From positions 56,880,658-56,944,657 of the forward strand of contig JAIOJX010000006.1 in NCBI GenBank assembly GCA_022376925.1: DNA of 64,000 nucleotides, in the 5' to 3' direction. The stretch is from Tragulus kanchil. Its lineage: Eukaryota > Chordata > Mammalia > Artiodactyla > Tragulidae. Each line of letters starts with the position of its first letter. Position 1 is the first letter of the stretch. The notes beneath the pieces were generated by a model. The model saw only the letters and a program-made list of their open reading frames with translations. It made no database searches and was not told the DNA's origin. Positions 27,123 through 38,118 of this stretch are shown in pieces. The translations under genes were made by a program, and so were the position numbers.

Positions 27123-27241
27123 AAGAATATTGGAGTAGGTATCCTATCCCTTCTCCAAGGGATCTTCCCAACCCAAGGATCAAGCCGGAGTATCCTGCAT
27201 TGCAGGAGGATTCTTTACCAGCTGTGCTACAAGGGAATCTC
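27123..27241 (-). mobile_element. Second Bov-tA head fragment in tandem
   Basis: It contains AATATTGGAGTAGGTATCC from the BovA part and CCTGCATTGCAGGAGGATTC from the head, ending CTACAAGGGAATC. It lies head to tail with the fragment before it. Confidence 0.75.
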
Positions 27242-28215
27242 AAAATCAGTTATACTTCAGTTTTGAAAAGATTCTCAATTTATCTAACCTACTTAAAAAG
27301 GTAGCTTATAGTCAGGGAGAAGTTTTAAAGAAAAATAAAAGTAAAATTAAAATTTCATGTATAATGATAAGAGCAGAGAAAAAGCCCAGATAATTTTTAT
27401 TAAAGTTACATCTATGTTCAATAGGTCTTATTTATAGTAAAAGCTGTAATGTCATCTTGTTCAACATTAAAATATTTTTCAATATTTGAAATTCTCTAAT
27501 AGAATACTATCATCTAAAAAGATAAGGAATAGTGTATTCATAACAGCTAGATAAAATTTTTCAGCAGTATCATTATGGTAAGATTATGGTAAGATTAATA
27601 AATATATTTTAAACTTTTCAATCACTGTCATAAAATGATGGGCACACATCAAAAAAAGATAAAGGAGCATTTTGGTAACTCATCTGACCACAGAAATTCA
27701 AAGGTAAATTCTTCCTTTAGTCTTTTGAAATTATTTCCCTGTACTTGTTTTACAGTTTCTAATTAATAAGGCAAATGTGATGACATTTCCAGGGAGTGAA
27801 GAAGAAATGTATTGTTGATATCCTTTCTCTCAGTCTTAAGCTTGAGAACAAAATTGAAGATGAATAACAATGCCATTGGTTCTATCATTCAGATGAAGCA
27901 TTTCAAATGCTGTACTCCTTCCACAATGTGATTAAAGCTCTTTGAAGCACTGCTAGTAAGGAAAAAACAAACAAACAAACAAACAACAACAAAAAACACA
28001 CTGTCAAAGGGATTCAGATTATTTACTGATTGTCAAAATCCTCTGCTATTTCAGGTTTTGCCTAAAGTAGTCAATCTATTTATTTTGGAAGTAACAGACA
28101 CAACAAAGTGCTTTAATAAGAGAACATAAAAAATACTAATGAACACAGGCAATAAAAACTTGATTCCAAACGTTAGTGAATCTGAAAAGAAGACTAGGGA
28201 CTTTAAAACAATGGA
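27242..28215. other. Intron DNA, no feature recognised
   Basis: AT-rich with an (AAAC)n tract at about 27966-27986. No gene or named repeat seen. Most of it is repeated at 28458-29204 by duplication 10. Confidence 0.5.
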
Positions 28216-29472
28216 AAGTGAAAGTGAAGTCCCTCAGCACTGTTCAACCCTTTGCAACCCATGGACAAACCATGGAATTCTCCATCCAAGAAAAGTAGAG
28301 TGGGTAGCCTTTCCTTTCTCCAGGAGGTTTTCCAACCTAGGAATGGAACCATGTCCCCAGCATTGTAGGAGGATTCTTTACCTTCCGAGCCACCAGGAGA
28401 CCCCTTAAAACAATGATGGTCCCCAGCAAAATTGTGACAAAGGGTCTTCTTGTCAAAAAAATATTTTTCAATATTTGAAATTCTCTAATAGAATACTATC
28501 ATCTAAAAAGATAAGGAATAGTGTATTCATAACAGCTAGATAAAATTTTTCAGCAGTATCATTATGGTAAGATTATGGTAAGATTAATAAATATATTTTA
28601 AACTTTTCAATCACTGTCATAAAATGATGGGCACACATCAAAAAAAGATAAAGGAGCATTTTGGTAACTCATCTGACCACAGAAATTCAAAGGTAAATTC
28701 TTCCTTTAGTCTTTTGAAATTATTTCCCTGTACTTGTTTTACAGTTTCTAATTAATAAGGCAAATGTGATGACATTTCCAGGGAGTGAAGAAGAAATGTA
28801 TTGTTGATATCCTTTCTCTCAGTCTTAAGCTTGAGAACAAAATTGAAGATGAATAACAATGCCATTGGTTCTATCATTCAGATGAAGCATTTCAAATGCT
28901 GTACTCCTTCCACAATGTGATTAAAGCTCTTTGAAGCACTGCTAGTAAGGAAAAAACAAACAAACAAACAAACAACAACAAAAAACACACTGTCAAAGGG
29001 ATTCAGATTATTTACTGATTGTCAAAATCCTCTGCTATTTCAGGTTTTGCCTAAAGTAGTCAATCTATTTATTTTGGAAGTAACAGACACAACAAAGTGC
29101 TTTAATAAGAGAACATAAAAAATACTAATGAACACAGGCAATAAAAACTTGATTCCAAACGTTAGTGAATCTGAAAAGAAGACTAGGGACTTTAAAACAA
29201 TGGAAAGTGAAAGTGAAGTCCCTCAGCACTGTTCAACCCTTTGCAACCCATGGACAAACCATGGAATTCTCCATCCAAGAAAAGTAGAGTGGGTAGCCTT
29301 TCCTTTCTCCAGGAGGTTTTCCAACCTAGGAATGGAACCATGTCCCCAGCATTGTAGGAGGATTCTTTACCTTCCGAGCCACCAGGGAGACCCCTTAAAA
29401 CAATGATGGTCTATAAATAAAAAAACACATTCAAAGATACTATGAAATTTGTGACAAAGGGTCTTCTTGTCA
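27469..29472. repeat. Local direct duplication 10, period 989
   Basis: Copy 1 is 27469-28457 and copy 2 is 28458-29472. Close to the joint, copy 1 lacks about 35 bases that copy 2 has (between GATGGTC and TTGTGACAAAGGG), and one G is missing in ACCAGGAGACC. Confidence 0.95.
28216..28402 (-). mobile_element. Bov-tA SINE, reverse orientation
   Basis: The plus strand reads GAAAGTGAAAGTGAAGTCCC, CCTTTGCAACCCATGGAC, GAGTGGGTAGCCTTTCC and GAGGATTCTTTACC. This is the BovA body followed by the reversed head. The open frame of about 90 residues crossing it is a read-through of repeat DNA. Duplicate at 29205-29392. Confidence 0.9.
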
Positions 29473-29704
29473 TTATTAAGAAGATAAACTGAAATCATTC
29501 TTTGTGAAGATGTTAGATAAACTTGGTATTTTTCTAAAATTATTTAACTGATCTCCATATTCCATTTAACTACATCCATAATGCAAGATAATAGGAGAAT
29601 TGATAGAAAAGCTATTATAAGAGGAAAGGAATAATAATAACAGTAGTAGAATTAATAATAATGAACATTAAATGAGCATTTAACTTTGAAGCCAAAGATA
29701 TAAG

Positions 29705-29790
29705 AATTTTATAAGGATTATGTCATTTAATCTTTGCAAATATCCTTCTGAGGTAGGCAGCCTAAGTTGTCAGAGAATTATTTAACTTAG
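29705..29790 (-). repeat. MIR fragment
   Basis: The plus strand reads TGTCATTTAATCTTTGCAAA and CTTCTGAGGTAGGCAG, which matches the reverse of the MIR core. It is short and diverged. Confidence 0.5.
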
Positions 29791-30329
29791 TCTTGATAAC
29801 AGAATGAATTCTTCATTAGTTGAAAATCAGATTCCCCTTTGGAAATCCATAAGATACCTCTCAGTGACATATTTGCTTCTGGTAACCAGCACTTACGTTT
29901 TTATAACTCATTACTGCAGAATGAAGACATGAATTCTTTGAAACTAAAATGGTATTTCCTCCTCGAATTGCTCAAAAGAGTATTCTACCTCTAGCCTATA
30001 GTTAAACCTGACAACACAAAATGACAAAGATCATAGTTTTGCAAAAGCATTACAGTTCACTTTGTAAATGATTTACCATCATTCATCTGTATGATTCTTG
30101 CTTTTTGTTGCTTTTCTTTTTGATGGAGAGAGGTGGTAGTTCACTGGTATTATTTGCATAATCAAAATAGTTACATTATAATGAAAGACTCATAAATATC
30201 TTACATTATGGAATAATAGCACTTTCTCATCAAAGTCCAATATAAAGTTTGAAACTTCAGACAACTCTTTACAAGGACAGCAATTTTGGAAAAAATATGA
30301 ATCAAGGTCAAATTTGCCAACAGGATCAT

Positions 30330-32640
30330 AATTTTCAACTCTGATTTTCTTCTTTCCAAGTTTTAGAATCATTTTGACAGTAAAATAACTCAGAACTATT
30401 ACTCATTTGGTTAAGATTCCATGCTATAACTTTATTGACTCTATTTAGGGGTGGGTTCTAACTGTAGACTCCCAAATGTCCAATTTTAGCAAACCCCTGT
30501 GAATAAGTAGAGATGTAAACAGAATAAGAGGACTGCCATTCCTATTCTAAATAAAAATCTGCTTATTCCTGCTTTATTTTTAAACAGCCATTAACATATT
30601 TAAATTATAATTGCTTCTTCTTAATGAGCACAGTGCCTCATTATTGGACCTGGCAGAGGGCCTTAGCATTTGAGTCAGCATCTCATTGTGTCTATTCCTT
30701 ACTATGGTATACAAATTCAATAGACATGCAGGCTAGATAAAATATAGGGAGAAAATCTGAAGCAGCAACTTTAAACTGAATTAAGTCTTCTAAAACCTAC
30801 AAAATATAAAAAACAGTCAACATTGGTAATAATGTATTGGACTTCAGGCACATTTTCAATAACTTCAATTTTAATGCTCAAAATGCTTAAAACCCTTCTA
30901 GACAAATATTTTACAGTTAGAAAACAAATCCAACAGATTAAAAAATAGAATACTTCCAGAAGTAACATGTTCTAAAGAAATGTCTCATTTTTAAAACTAA
31001 AATTTAATTAGAAGTCTTGCTATAGTCACTTAATACATTATTCTGTATATTAAGAAAAATACAATGTAGACCAGAGTTCCTAGATTTTTAAATGCAGAAC
31101 GTAACATATTCAAAGTTTAGCTAGTTTTTACCTATATTTATTTAAGTATAAGGCAAGCAATTTCCACAGTGTTGAAACTATTTCTCTAGTTTGACTAATC
31201 TGATTCAATCAGTGGGAATATTCATAGATTTACAGTATCAGGTCTGTAATAAATCCTATAATTTTTATAATTACTATGGTTAGTATTAATGAATGTCTGC
31301 TTTTTTTATATGATAAAATAAACTAATGAACAGGGTAGACAATATGTAAAATGGCTGAGAATAGGGTTAAATATTTTTACATGTAACCAGGGACCAGTAA
31401 TTTTCTCAGTGGCACTCTAGGATCTTTTGCCTAAATAATTACAAGTACTTTGGCATGCAATGTACTAAAATAATTATGAGGTCTAATTTTCAACTCTTTT
31501 GATTTTCTTCTTTCCAAGTTTTAGAATCATTTTGACAGTAAAATAACTCAGAACTATTACTCATTTGGTTAAGATTCCATGCTATAACTTTATTGACTCT
31601 ATTTAGGGGTGGGTTCTAACTGTAGACTCCCAAATGTCCAATTTTAGAAAACCCCCTGCGAATAAGTAGAGATGTAAACAGAATAAGAGGACTGCCATTC
31701 CTATTCTAAATAAAAATCTGCTTATTCCTGCTTTATTTTTAAACAGCCATTAACATATTTAAATTATAATTGCTTCTTCTTAATGAGCACAGTGCCTCAT
31801 TATTGGACCTGGCAGAGGGCCTTAGCATTTGAGTCAGCATCTCATTGTGTCTATTCCTTACTATGGTATACAAATTCAATAGACATGCAGGCTAGATAAA
31901 ATATAGGGAGAAAATCTGAAGCAGCAACTTTAAACTGAATTAAGTCTTCTAAAACCTACAAAATATAAAAAACAGTCAACATTGGTAATAATGTATTGGA
32001 CTTCAGGCACATTTTCAATAACTTCAATTTTAATGCTCAAAATGCTTAAAACCCTTCTAGACAAATATTTTACAGTTAGAAAACAAATCCAACAGATTAA
32101 AAAATAGAATACTTCCAGAAGTAACATGTTCTAAAGAAATGTCTCATTTTTAAAACTAAAATTTAATTAGAAGTCTTGCTATAGTCACTTAATACATTAT
32201 TCTGTATATTAAGAAAAATACAATGTAGACCAGAGTTCCTAGATTTTTAAATGCAGAACGTAACATATTCAAAGTTTAGCTAGTTTTTACCTATATTTAT
32301 TTAAGTATAAGGCAAGCAATTTCCACAGTGTTGAAACTATTTCTCTAGTTTGACTAATCTGATTCAATCAGTGGGAATATTCATAGATTTACAGTATCAG
32401 GTCTGTAATAAATCCTATAATTTTTATAATTACTATGGTTAGTATTAATGAATGTCTGCTTTTTTTATATGATAAAATAAACTAATGAACAGGGTAGACA
32501 ATATGTAAAATGGCTGAGAATAGGGTTAAATATTTTTACATGTAACCAGGGACCAGTAATTTTCTCAGTGGCACTCTAGGATCTTTTGCCTAAATAATTA
32601 CAAGTACTGCATGCAATGTACTAAAATAATTATGAGGTCT
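30330..32640. repeat. Local direct duplication 11, period about 1156
   Basis: Copy 1 is 30330-31484 and copy 2 is 31485-32640. Copy 2 ends at GAGGTCT, 40 bases from the exon donor, so the exon itself is not duplicated. Differences include ACTTTGGCATGC against ACTGCATGC near 31450/32610 and CAAACCCCTGTG against AAAACCCCCTGCG. Confidence 0.95.
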
Positions 32641-32674
32641 ATTAGTTCCTATCACCTGTATCAAGTCCATGACC

Positions 32675-32680
32675 ACTTAC
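32675..32680 (-). other. GUCY1A2: Splice donor of the GUCY1A2 exon
   Basis: The exon ends GAAGACAAG and is followed on the minus strand by GTAAGT, a near-consensus donor. The exon ends in frame after the Lys codon. Reading on into the intron would add only 12 codons before a stop near 32642, so the open frame past the donor is not coding. Confidence 0.92.
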
Positions 32681-33399
32681 CTTGTCTTCATTCTCAGTGC
32701 TGGAAGACTCAGACTTGGTCCTAATCACAAATGGGGTAGACAGTCGCAGCAGAACCCTTTCGAAGGTGGCATTAACCTTTGGTGAAATGATCTCAAAGCA
32801 GTCCTCAAACTTGAGCACTTTGTGAGTGTCACATCGAAGCTGCTTCCTTAGGCCTTCCCCCAGCTGAAGAACTGACATGTGGGGATCAAACATCAGGTGA
32901 AAAGGGAAGGCTCTGCAGAAGGTGCTGATACTAATTCTGAGGTCCGTAGGAACTTGGGAGGTTCCCTGTGGAAGGTTCTTCATAATATTAGCATTTTCAC
33001 ACTGTTTGATAAGGAAGGTAAGAACATTACAATTGCCTGGGTTTGAACCATCAGAGCACAGTCTCTCATTTGCAACCTGGTCCACTTCTACATCCAGCTG
33101 GTAAATCTTCTTTCCTGCAGCCTTAATCATTCCAAGCATTGCAAACCCCACAATATGGTGCGGGTGGAAGTAGTGGAGCATAAGAGTGCCTTCAGGGAGC
33201 TCTTTGCATAGGAATGATGGTGACTCTAGAGTGGCCTTTTTTCCAAAAGAAGTTCTAATATGTTCCAACAAAGCATCAAAGCCATTAAAAAAGTCCTGCA
33301 ATGTGCCACCTACAGCTCGAAGGACTCTTTCATTGTCATCAAAACATATATTAAAGAACTCCTCACCAAATCTTTCTTGAATTTCCTCAAACTTCAAAC
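32681..33399 (-). CDS. GUCY1A2: Internal coding exon of soluble guanylate cyclase alpha-2 subunit (probably exon 4)
   Basis: This exon encodes 239 complete codons plus two bases of a split codon at its 5' end. The alpha-2 subunit pairs with beta-1 to form the cytosolic NO receptor that makes cGMP. The translation starts LKFEEIQERFGEEFF and continues with VGGTLQDFFNGFDALLEHI, typical of the alpha-2 H-NOX-like domain. Around residue 44 (DALLEH) a Leu occupies the place of the beta-1 proximal heme His (DALHDH). Residues 76-80 (YFHPH) replace the heme-binding YxSxR motif, as expected for an alpha subunit that does not bind heme. The HNOBA/PAS-like region begins near residue 158 (STFCRAFPFHLMFD) and runs to the exon end (STENEDK). 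There are no stops or frameshifts. The H-NOX start, the rest of the PAS region, the coiled coil and the cyclase domain lie in exons outside the window. The exon number is from memory of the human gene. Confidence 0.96.
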
Positions 33400-33420
33400 C
33401 TAGAGGTAAATGGAAGCAAA
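33400..33420 (-). other. GUCY1A2: Splice acceptor of the GUCY1A2 exon
   Basis: Read on the minus strand, a pyrimidine-rich run ends in TTTACCTCTAG directly before the first exon base at 33399. The first two exon bases (GT) complete a codon begun in the previous exon. The TTG at 33397-33395 is an ordinary Leu codon and not a translation start. Confidence 0.9.
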
Positions 33421-33620
33421 TGATAATAAGATATAATATAAATAATTGAACTTATAGCTTTCTAAATGTTCATCAGGAGAGGTAGCTAGTGACCAACGCA
33501 AGGGAAGTATTTCTCTTGGAAACACAACTTTCCCAAATAAGCTAAGTCATTTTAATTTAGAGAAAGCAAATTTCAGTTCAGCTTCTAAGATGTTAATGAG
33601 TATAAAGTTTTTTGTTGTTG
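33421..33620. other. Upstream intron flank of the exon, single copy
   Basis: No repeat recognised. This begins the long stretch that is free of local duplication (32641-36132). Confidence 0.5.
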
Positions 33621-33624
33621 TTTG

Positions 33625-34010
33625 TTCTTAAGATAGACTATTTCTAAAGTAGTTTTAGATACATAGCTAAATTATGAGCTGAATATAAAGATATTTTCCA
33701 TGTTCCCCCTTCTCATTTCCCACACACAATCTCCTCCCCTGGCAACTACTAATACTCTGCACTACATTAGTGCATTTGTTACAATCAGTGAGCCTATATT
33801 TACATGAAATTACCACCCAAAGTTCATAACGCACATTAGCATTAATCTCTGATGCTACATATTCTTGAATTTTAATAAATGCATAATAAACACATGCCCA
33901 TCATTTTAGTATTATGCAGAGTAGTTTTGCTGTCCTAAAAATTCTTTGTGCTCCACTTAGCATTCCCTGCATCCCCTCAACCTATAGAGCATGATCTGTA
34001 ATAAGCATGA
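33625..34010. mobile_element. Old L1M-type 3'UTR fragment
   Basis: It contains TGCATTTGTTACAATCAGTG, ATGAAATTACCACCCAAAG, TTTTGCTGTCCTAAAAATTC and TGTGCTCCACTTAGCATTCC, a familiar mammalian L1M 3' text. I did not fix the orientation with confidence. Confidence 0.65.
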
Positions 34011-36131
34011 ATACTATACTTTCCTTAGCAATTTCCCTCACCATTAAAGAATTTTAAGAAGCTATTATGTCCATTCAATATTATTATTCTAATAATCAAA
34101 ATTCATTTGTTAAATAGGAAATATAACCACAGAGGGAATCTATGGTACATAAGCAGAAAAAGATGCTGGATTATCTTGCAGAAATAGATGTCCTTAAACT
34201 ATAATAGTGATATCAAAGAAAATCATGCAGGTCAGCTAGACCCAGGAAGAAAAAGACAAAACAAGGAACTAAAACTGGAATGATCTGCACTCATTCTTTC
34301 ACTCACAAAAATGAGAGTAGACAAAAGTTAAGTAGGAATCTGACCAAATACAGTCAAAAGCCTTTGTTAAATTTTCTCAGTTAAAACTTTTTCCCAGATG
34401 CCATGGCAAAAGAAAATCTACTTTATAGTAATGGAATTATAATAATAAACAAATATACAGAATGCATTATGTAGCAATTTTAAGTAGGATCACATGTGAT
34501 CTATCAATAGTTAAATCCACACTGAGGAAGAACACTGCACAGATTAAAGAATTGACTCTGTATCCTAAATAAGCCTTCTATGTACAGTCACCCTATTGCT
34601 TCTCCTTTGACTTTGGCTGGAATTAGTTATGTGTAGTTTACATACTCATATCTTCCTTCTTATCTATTTCATCTTATAAGGAGGTCCTTAAAATCTGACA
34701 GGAAAAGGCAGGTCACTTTGCTAGTATACCGTTACAATGCAAACCATTATAGGCTGTCTATGTCTTAGTTTGCTATTCCCTGTAAGTTCTCCGTGTCCAG
34801 AAGTGAGGAGATAAAGCAGTCAGTAATGTTCTTTTTAAAACATATTAAATATTTTTGATGACTCACTACAGTCTAAATACTGTGGGAGCCAAGTTTAACA
34901 AAAATGTTTTTAAAATCAATGCAAAATGAGAAGTAGAAATTTTAAGCTAAAAACGCTCCCTTTTATTAGTATTGCACATTAATTTAGTTTTATAGATTTG
35001 AAAGAAGCTGAGGATAGGATAAAAACATCACCACTCATCTTATATTGTCGTGTTACAAGAATGGACTTCCACATATGTTACATTCAGCAACAATAATGCA
35101 AGCCAGAATGGATAATAATAACAATTTTCTGTCTAGTTCTCTGGTGTGAAAGAGAGAAAACAAGACAGATGATATTCTTTGTGATTTGCCTCCTTCTCCA
35201 ACTGCTCCATTAGAACTGTTTTTGTAATTATTTAACCCAGTATATCCTATTTTGTCCTTATCCTACTTAACTTTGGTTGTTGTTGTTGTTGTTTTCCCTT
35301 TAGTTTGACAATATTTATCCTCTCTTCCTCCTAGATCTCCCTTCTCCCTTGTATTATAAACCATTCTCCTGTGATTTAATTATTAGTTATCCAAAATGCC
35401 CTTCACTAAACTACTTTCTATATAAAATCCTTACATTACCATCACTATATTGTAACTAAAATTTTCTAATATAAATTAAACTTATGCCCCTTTAATGACA
35501 GTATTTGTTACTGCTATTATTTTTAAATTGTGAAAATTTTATTAAATACTAAATAAAGGATAAATAAAAATTCCTATAATCTGACTATACTTGCTGAACA
35601 ACAAAATTTCAGGCACCACTGAAAATATTCCATGGATTTCTTCTATAATTTGAAGAGTTGTATCTTAAAAGGACTTAAGGTCTTTTCACATAGGTGAGAA
35701 AATGAGAGTTTCTTCTAGCTTGCATCCTTCATAATATTAAAAATACTCTCACAATTATTAAGACTACAGATGTAATACAGTAAGCTTATGCCCTATTACT
35801 AACGCTATAATCTCTACAAATTATCCAAAGAATAACAAGTAATTGTAAATTCACCAGAGGCAACAAAATAAAAACTTACTTTGTGGATATAGCAGTCTGT
35901 GTTCTTTGCTGCTTAAAAAAGCACTTCTGCACTTAGGATACAATGGTTAAGATTCAAATGATAATGCTAAAGCCTATCATTGCACTAAACTGGCTAATAC
36001 CAATAGAGAAAAATTAAATTATTTTGATTATATGCAAATAATATACAAAGCAATTCTATATACACCATTGTGTTCAATAAGTTAATAAATATTTTTGGTC
36101 TCACAATTGTTAAACTGTGCAAGCTGAGAAA
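34011..36131. other. Unannotated single-copy intron
   Basis: AT-rich. I see only short simple tracts such as (TTG)n at about 35276-35291. No gene, recognisable transposon or local duplication. Confidence 0.5.
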
Positions 36132-36509
36132 AGAAAAAAAATCTATAGATTTGAAAAATTAAAACTAAGGAATGGTCACTTCAACTCCTGCAAATATGGT
36201 ATGAATCAATACCCAAGACTTTCACTTTGAATACCTTAAAATTTAGAAAGCAGAGAGAAAGTAGTTTAGTTCTGTCTCACTTAGAAGATTCCACTTATGA
36301 CTGATGAAAACATTCTACTTATAGCAGATCATTTGAAACACAGTGATAATGTTCATCTACTTACCTCATAAGAAGCTGTAACAGTCTGACATTTAGGTAT
36401 ATAAAAATTTATTTCTTATACTGGCAGAACTTACAATGAAACTGTTTTCACAGATAATTTAAAAGAACATTTTTTTAGAAAAATACCTATTTGGCTACCT
36501 CAGATCTTA

Positions 36510-36860
36510 GTTGAGCACAAAGTGATGTGTCTGCACTTTAATACGCTGTCTACATCTGTCATAATTTTTCTTCCAAGGAGCAAGCATCTTTTAATTTCAT
36601 GGTTGCAATAACTATCCACAGTGATTTTGGAGCTCAAGAAAATAAAATCTGCCACTGTTTCCATTTTTTTCCCATCTATTTGCCACTAAGCAATGGACTA
36701 GGTTCCATGATCTTCTTTTTTTGAATGTTGAGTTTTAAGCCAGTTTTTTCACTCTTGTCTTTCACCCTCATCAAGAGGCTCCTTGTTTCCTTTTTGTTTT
36801 CTGCCATTATGCAGATAATACCACAACTGTATCTCTCAAGTCCAAGAAATTTCAACATTT
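36510..36860 (-). mobile_element. BovB (RTE-clade) LINE reverse transcriptase fragment
   Basis: Translated on the minus strand it gives MAENKKETRSLLMRVKDKSE, then KTGLKLNIQKKKIM. After a break it continues with VADFIFLSSKI and NHEIKRCLLLGRK type text. These are the segments after the catalytic ADD box in BovB. It is frameshifted and lacks the rest of the element. The copy at about 37637-37985 is due to duplication 12. Confidence 0.88.
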
Positions 36861-36884
36861 TAAGGAAACAATTATCCTTTTAAA

Positions 36885-37258
36885 CCACTATTATTCCAGC
36901 TTTATTGAGATATATAACATGATGTAAGTTTAAAGCCTACAAATATTTAAGTTTGAGACACTTAAATACTGCAAAATGATTATCATAATATCATTAGTTT
37001 ACATCTGCATTTCACACAATTACAATTTCTGTCTTTTGTGTTGACAACATTTAAAATCTGCTCTTAACTTTTAATGTATAATGCACAATTGTTAACTATA
37101 AGCAAAATGTGATGCATTAGATCTCCAAAACTTAGTCATTTTCTAACTGAAACTTAGAATATCTCCCCATTTGCCTTAGTCCCTGGTAACCACTATTCTT
37201 CTCTCTCTCTATGAGTTTGGCTTTTTTAGTTTAGTGACAGCATAAAGCATTTGACTGT
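36885..37258 (-). mobile_element. Old L1M 3'UTR fragment
   Basis: The plus strand reads CAGCTTTATTGAGATATATA, CAAAATGATTATCATAATAT, TAGATCTCCAAAACTTAGTC and CTATGAGTTTGGCTTTTTTA, the reverse of the L1M end that finishes in ATATCTCAATAAAGCTG. It abuts the BovB remnant. The repeat is at 38010-38378. Confidence 0.8.
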
Positions 37259-38118
37259 GAAAAAAAAATCTATAGATTTGAAAAATTAAAACTAAGGAAT
37301 GGTCACTTCAACTCCTGCAAATATGGTATGAATCAATACCCAAGACTTTCACTTTGAATACCTTAAAATTTAGAAAGCAGAGAGAAAGTAGTTTAGTTCT
37401 GTCTCACTTAGAAGATTCCACTTATGACTGATGAAAACATTCTACTTATAGCAGATCATTTGAAACACAGTGATAATGTTCATCTACTTACCTCATAAGA
37501 AGCTGTAACAGTCTGACATTTAGGTATATAAAAATTTATTTCTTATACTGGCAGAACTTACAATGAAACTGTTTTCACAGATAATTTAAAAGAACATTTT
37601 TTTAGAAAAATACCTATTTGGCTACCTCAGATCTTAGTTGAGCACAAAGTGATGTGTCTGCACTTTAATACGCTGTCTACATCTGTCATAATTTTTCTTC
37701 CAAGGAGCAAGCATCTTTTAATTTCATGGTTGCAATAACTATCCACAGTGATTTTGGAGCTCAAGAAAATAAAATCTGCCACTGTTTCCATTTTTTTCCC
37801 ATCTATTTGCCACTAAGCAATGGACTAGGTTCCATGATCTTCTTTTTTTGAATGTTGAGTTTTAAGCCAGTTTTTCACTCTTGTCTTTCACCCTCATCAA
37901 GAGGCTCCTTGTTTCCTTTTGTTTTCTGCCATTATGCAGATAATACCACAACTGTATCTCTCAAGTCCAAGAAATTTCAACATTTTAAGGAAACAATTAT
38001 CCTTTTAAACCACTATTATTCCAGCTTTATTGAGATATATAACATGATGTAAGTTTAAAGCCTACAAATATTTAAGTTTGAGACACTTAAATACTGCAAA
38101 ATGATTATCATAATATCA

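Larger units (their letters stand above)
29473..32680. other. Downstream intron flank of the GUCY1A2 exon
   Basis: AT-rich DNA without genes. The only repeats seen are a MIR fragment (29705-29790) and duplication 11. I see no conserved-looking island outside the exon itself. Confidence 0.55.

Noticed and set aside
32642..32680. C-terminal extension of the cyclase reading frame to a stop
   Set aside because: The frame runs past a strong GTAAGT donor, and the family continues in the next exon rather than ending here.
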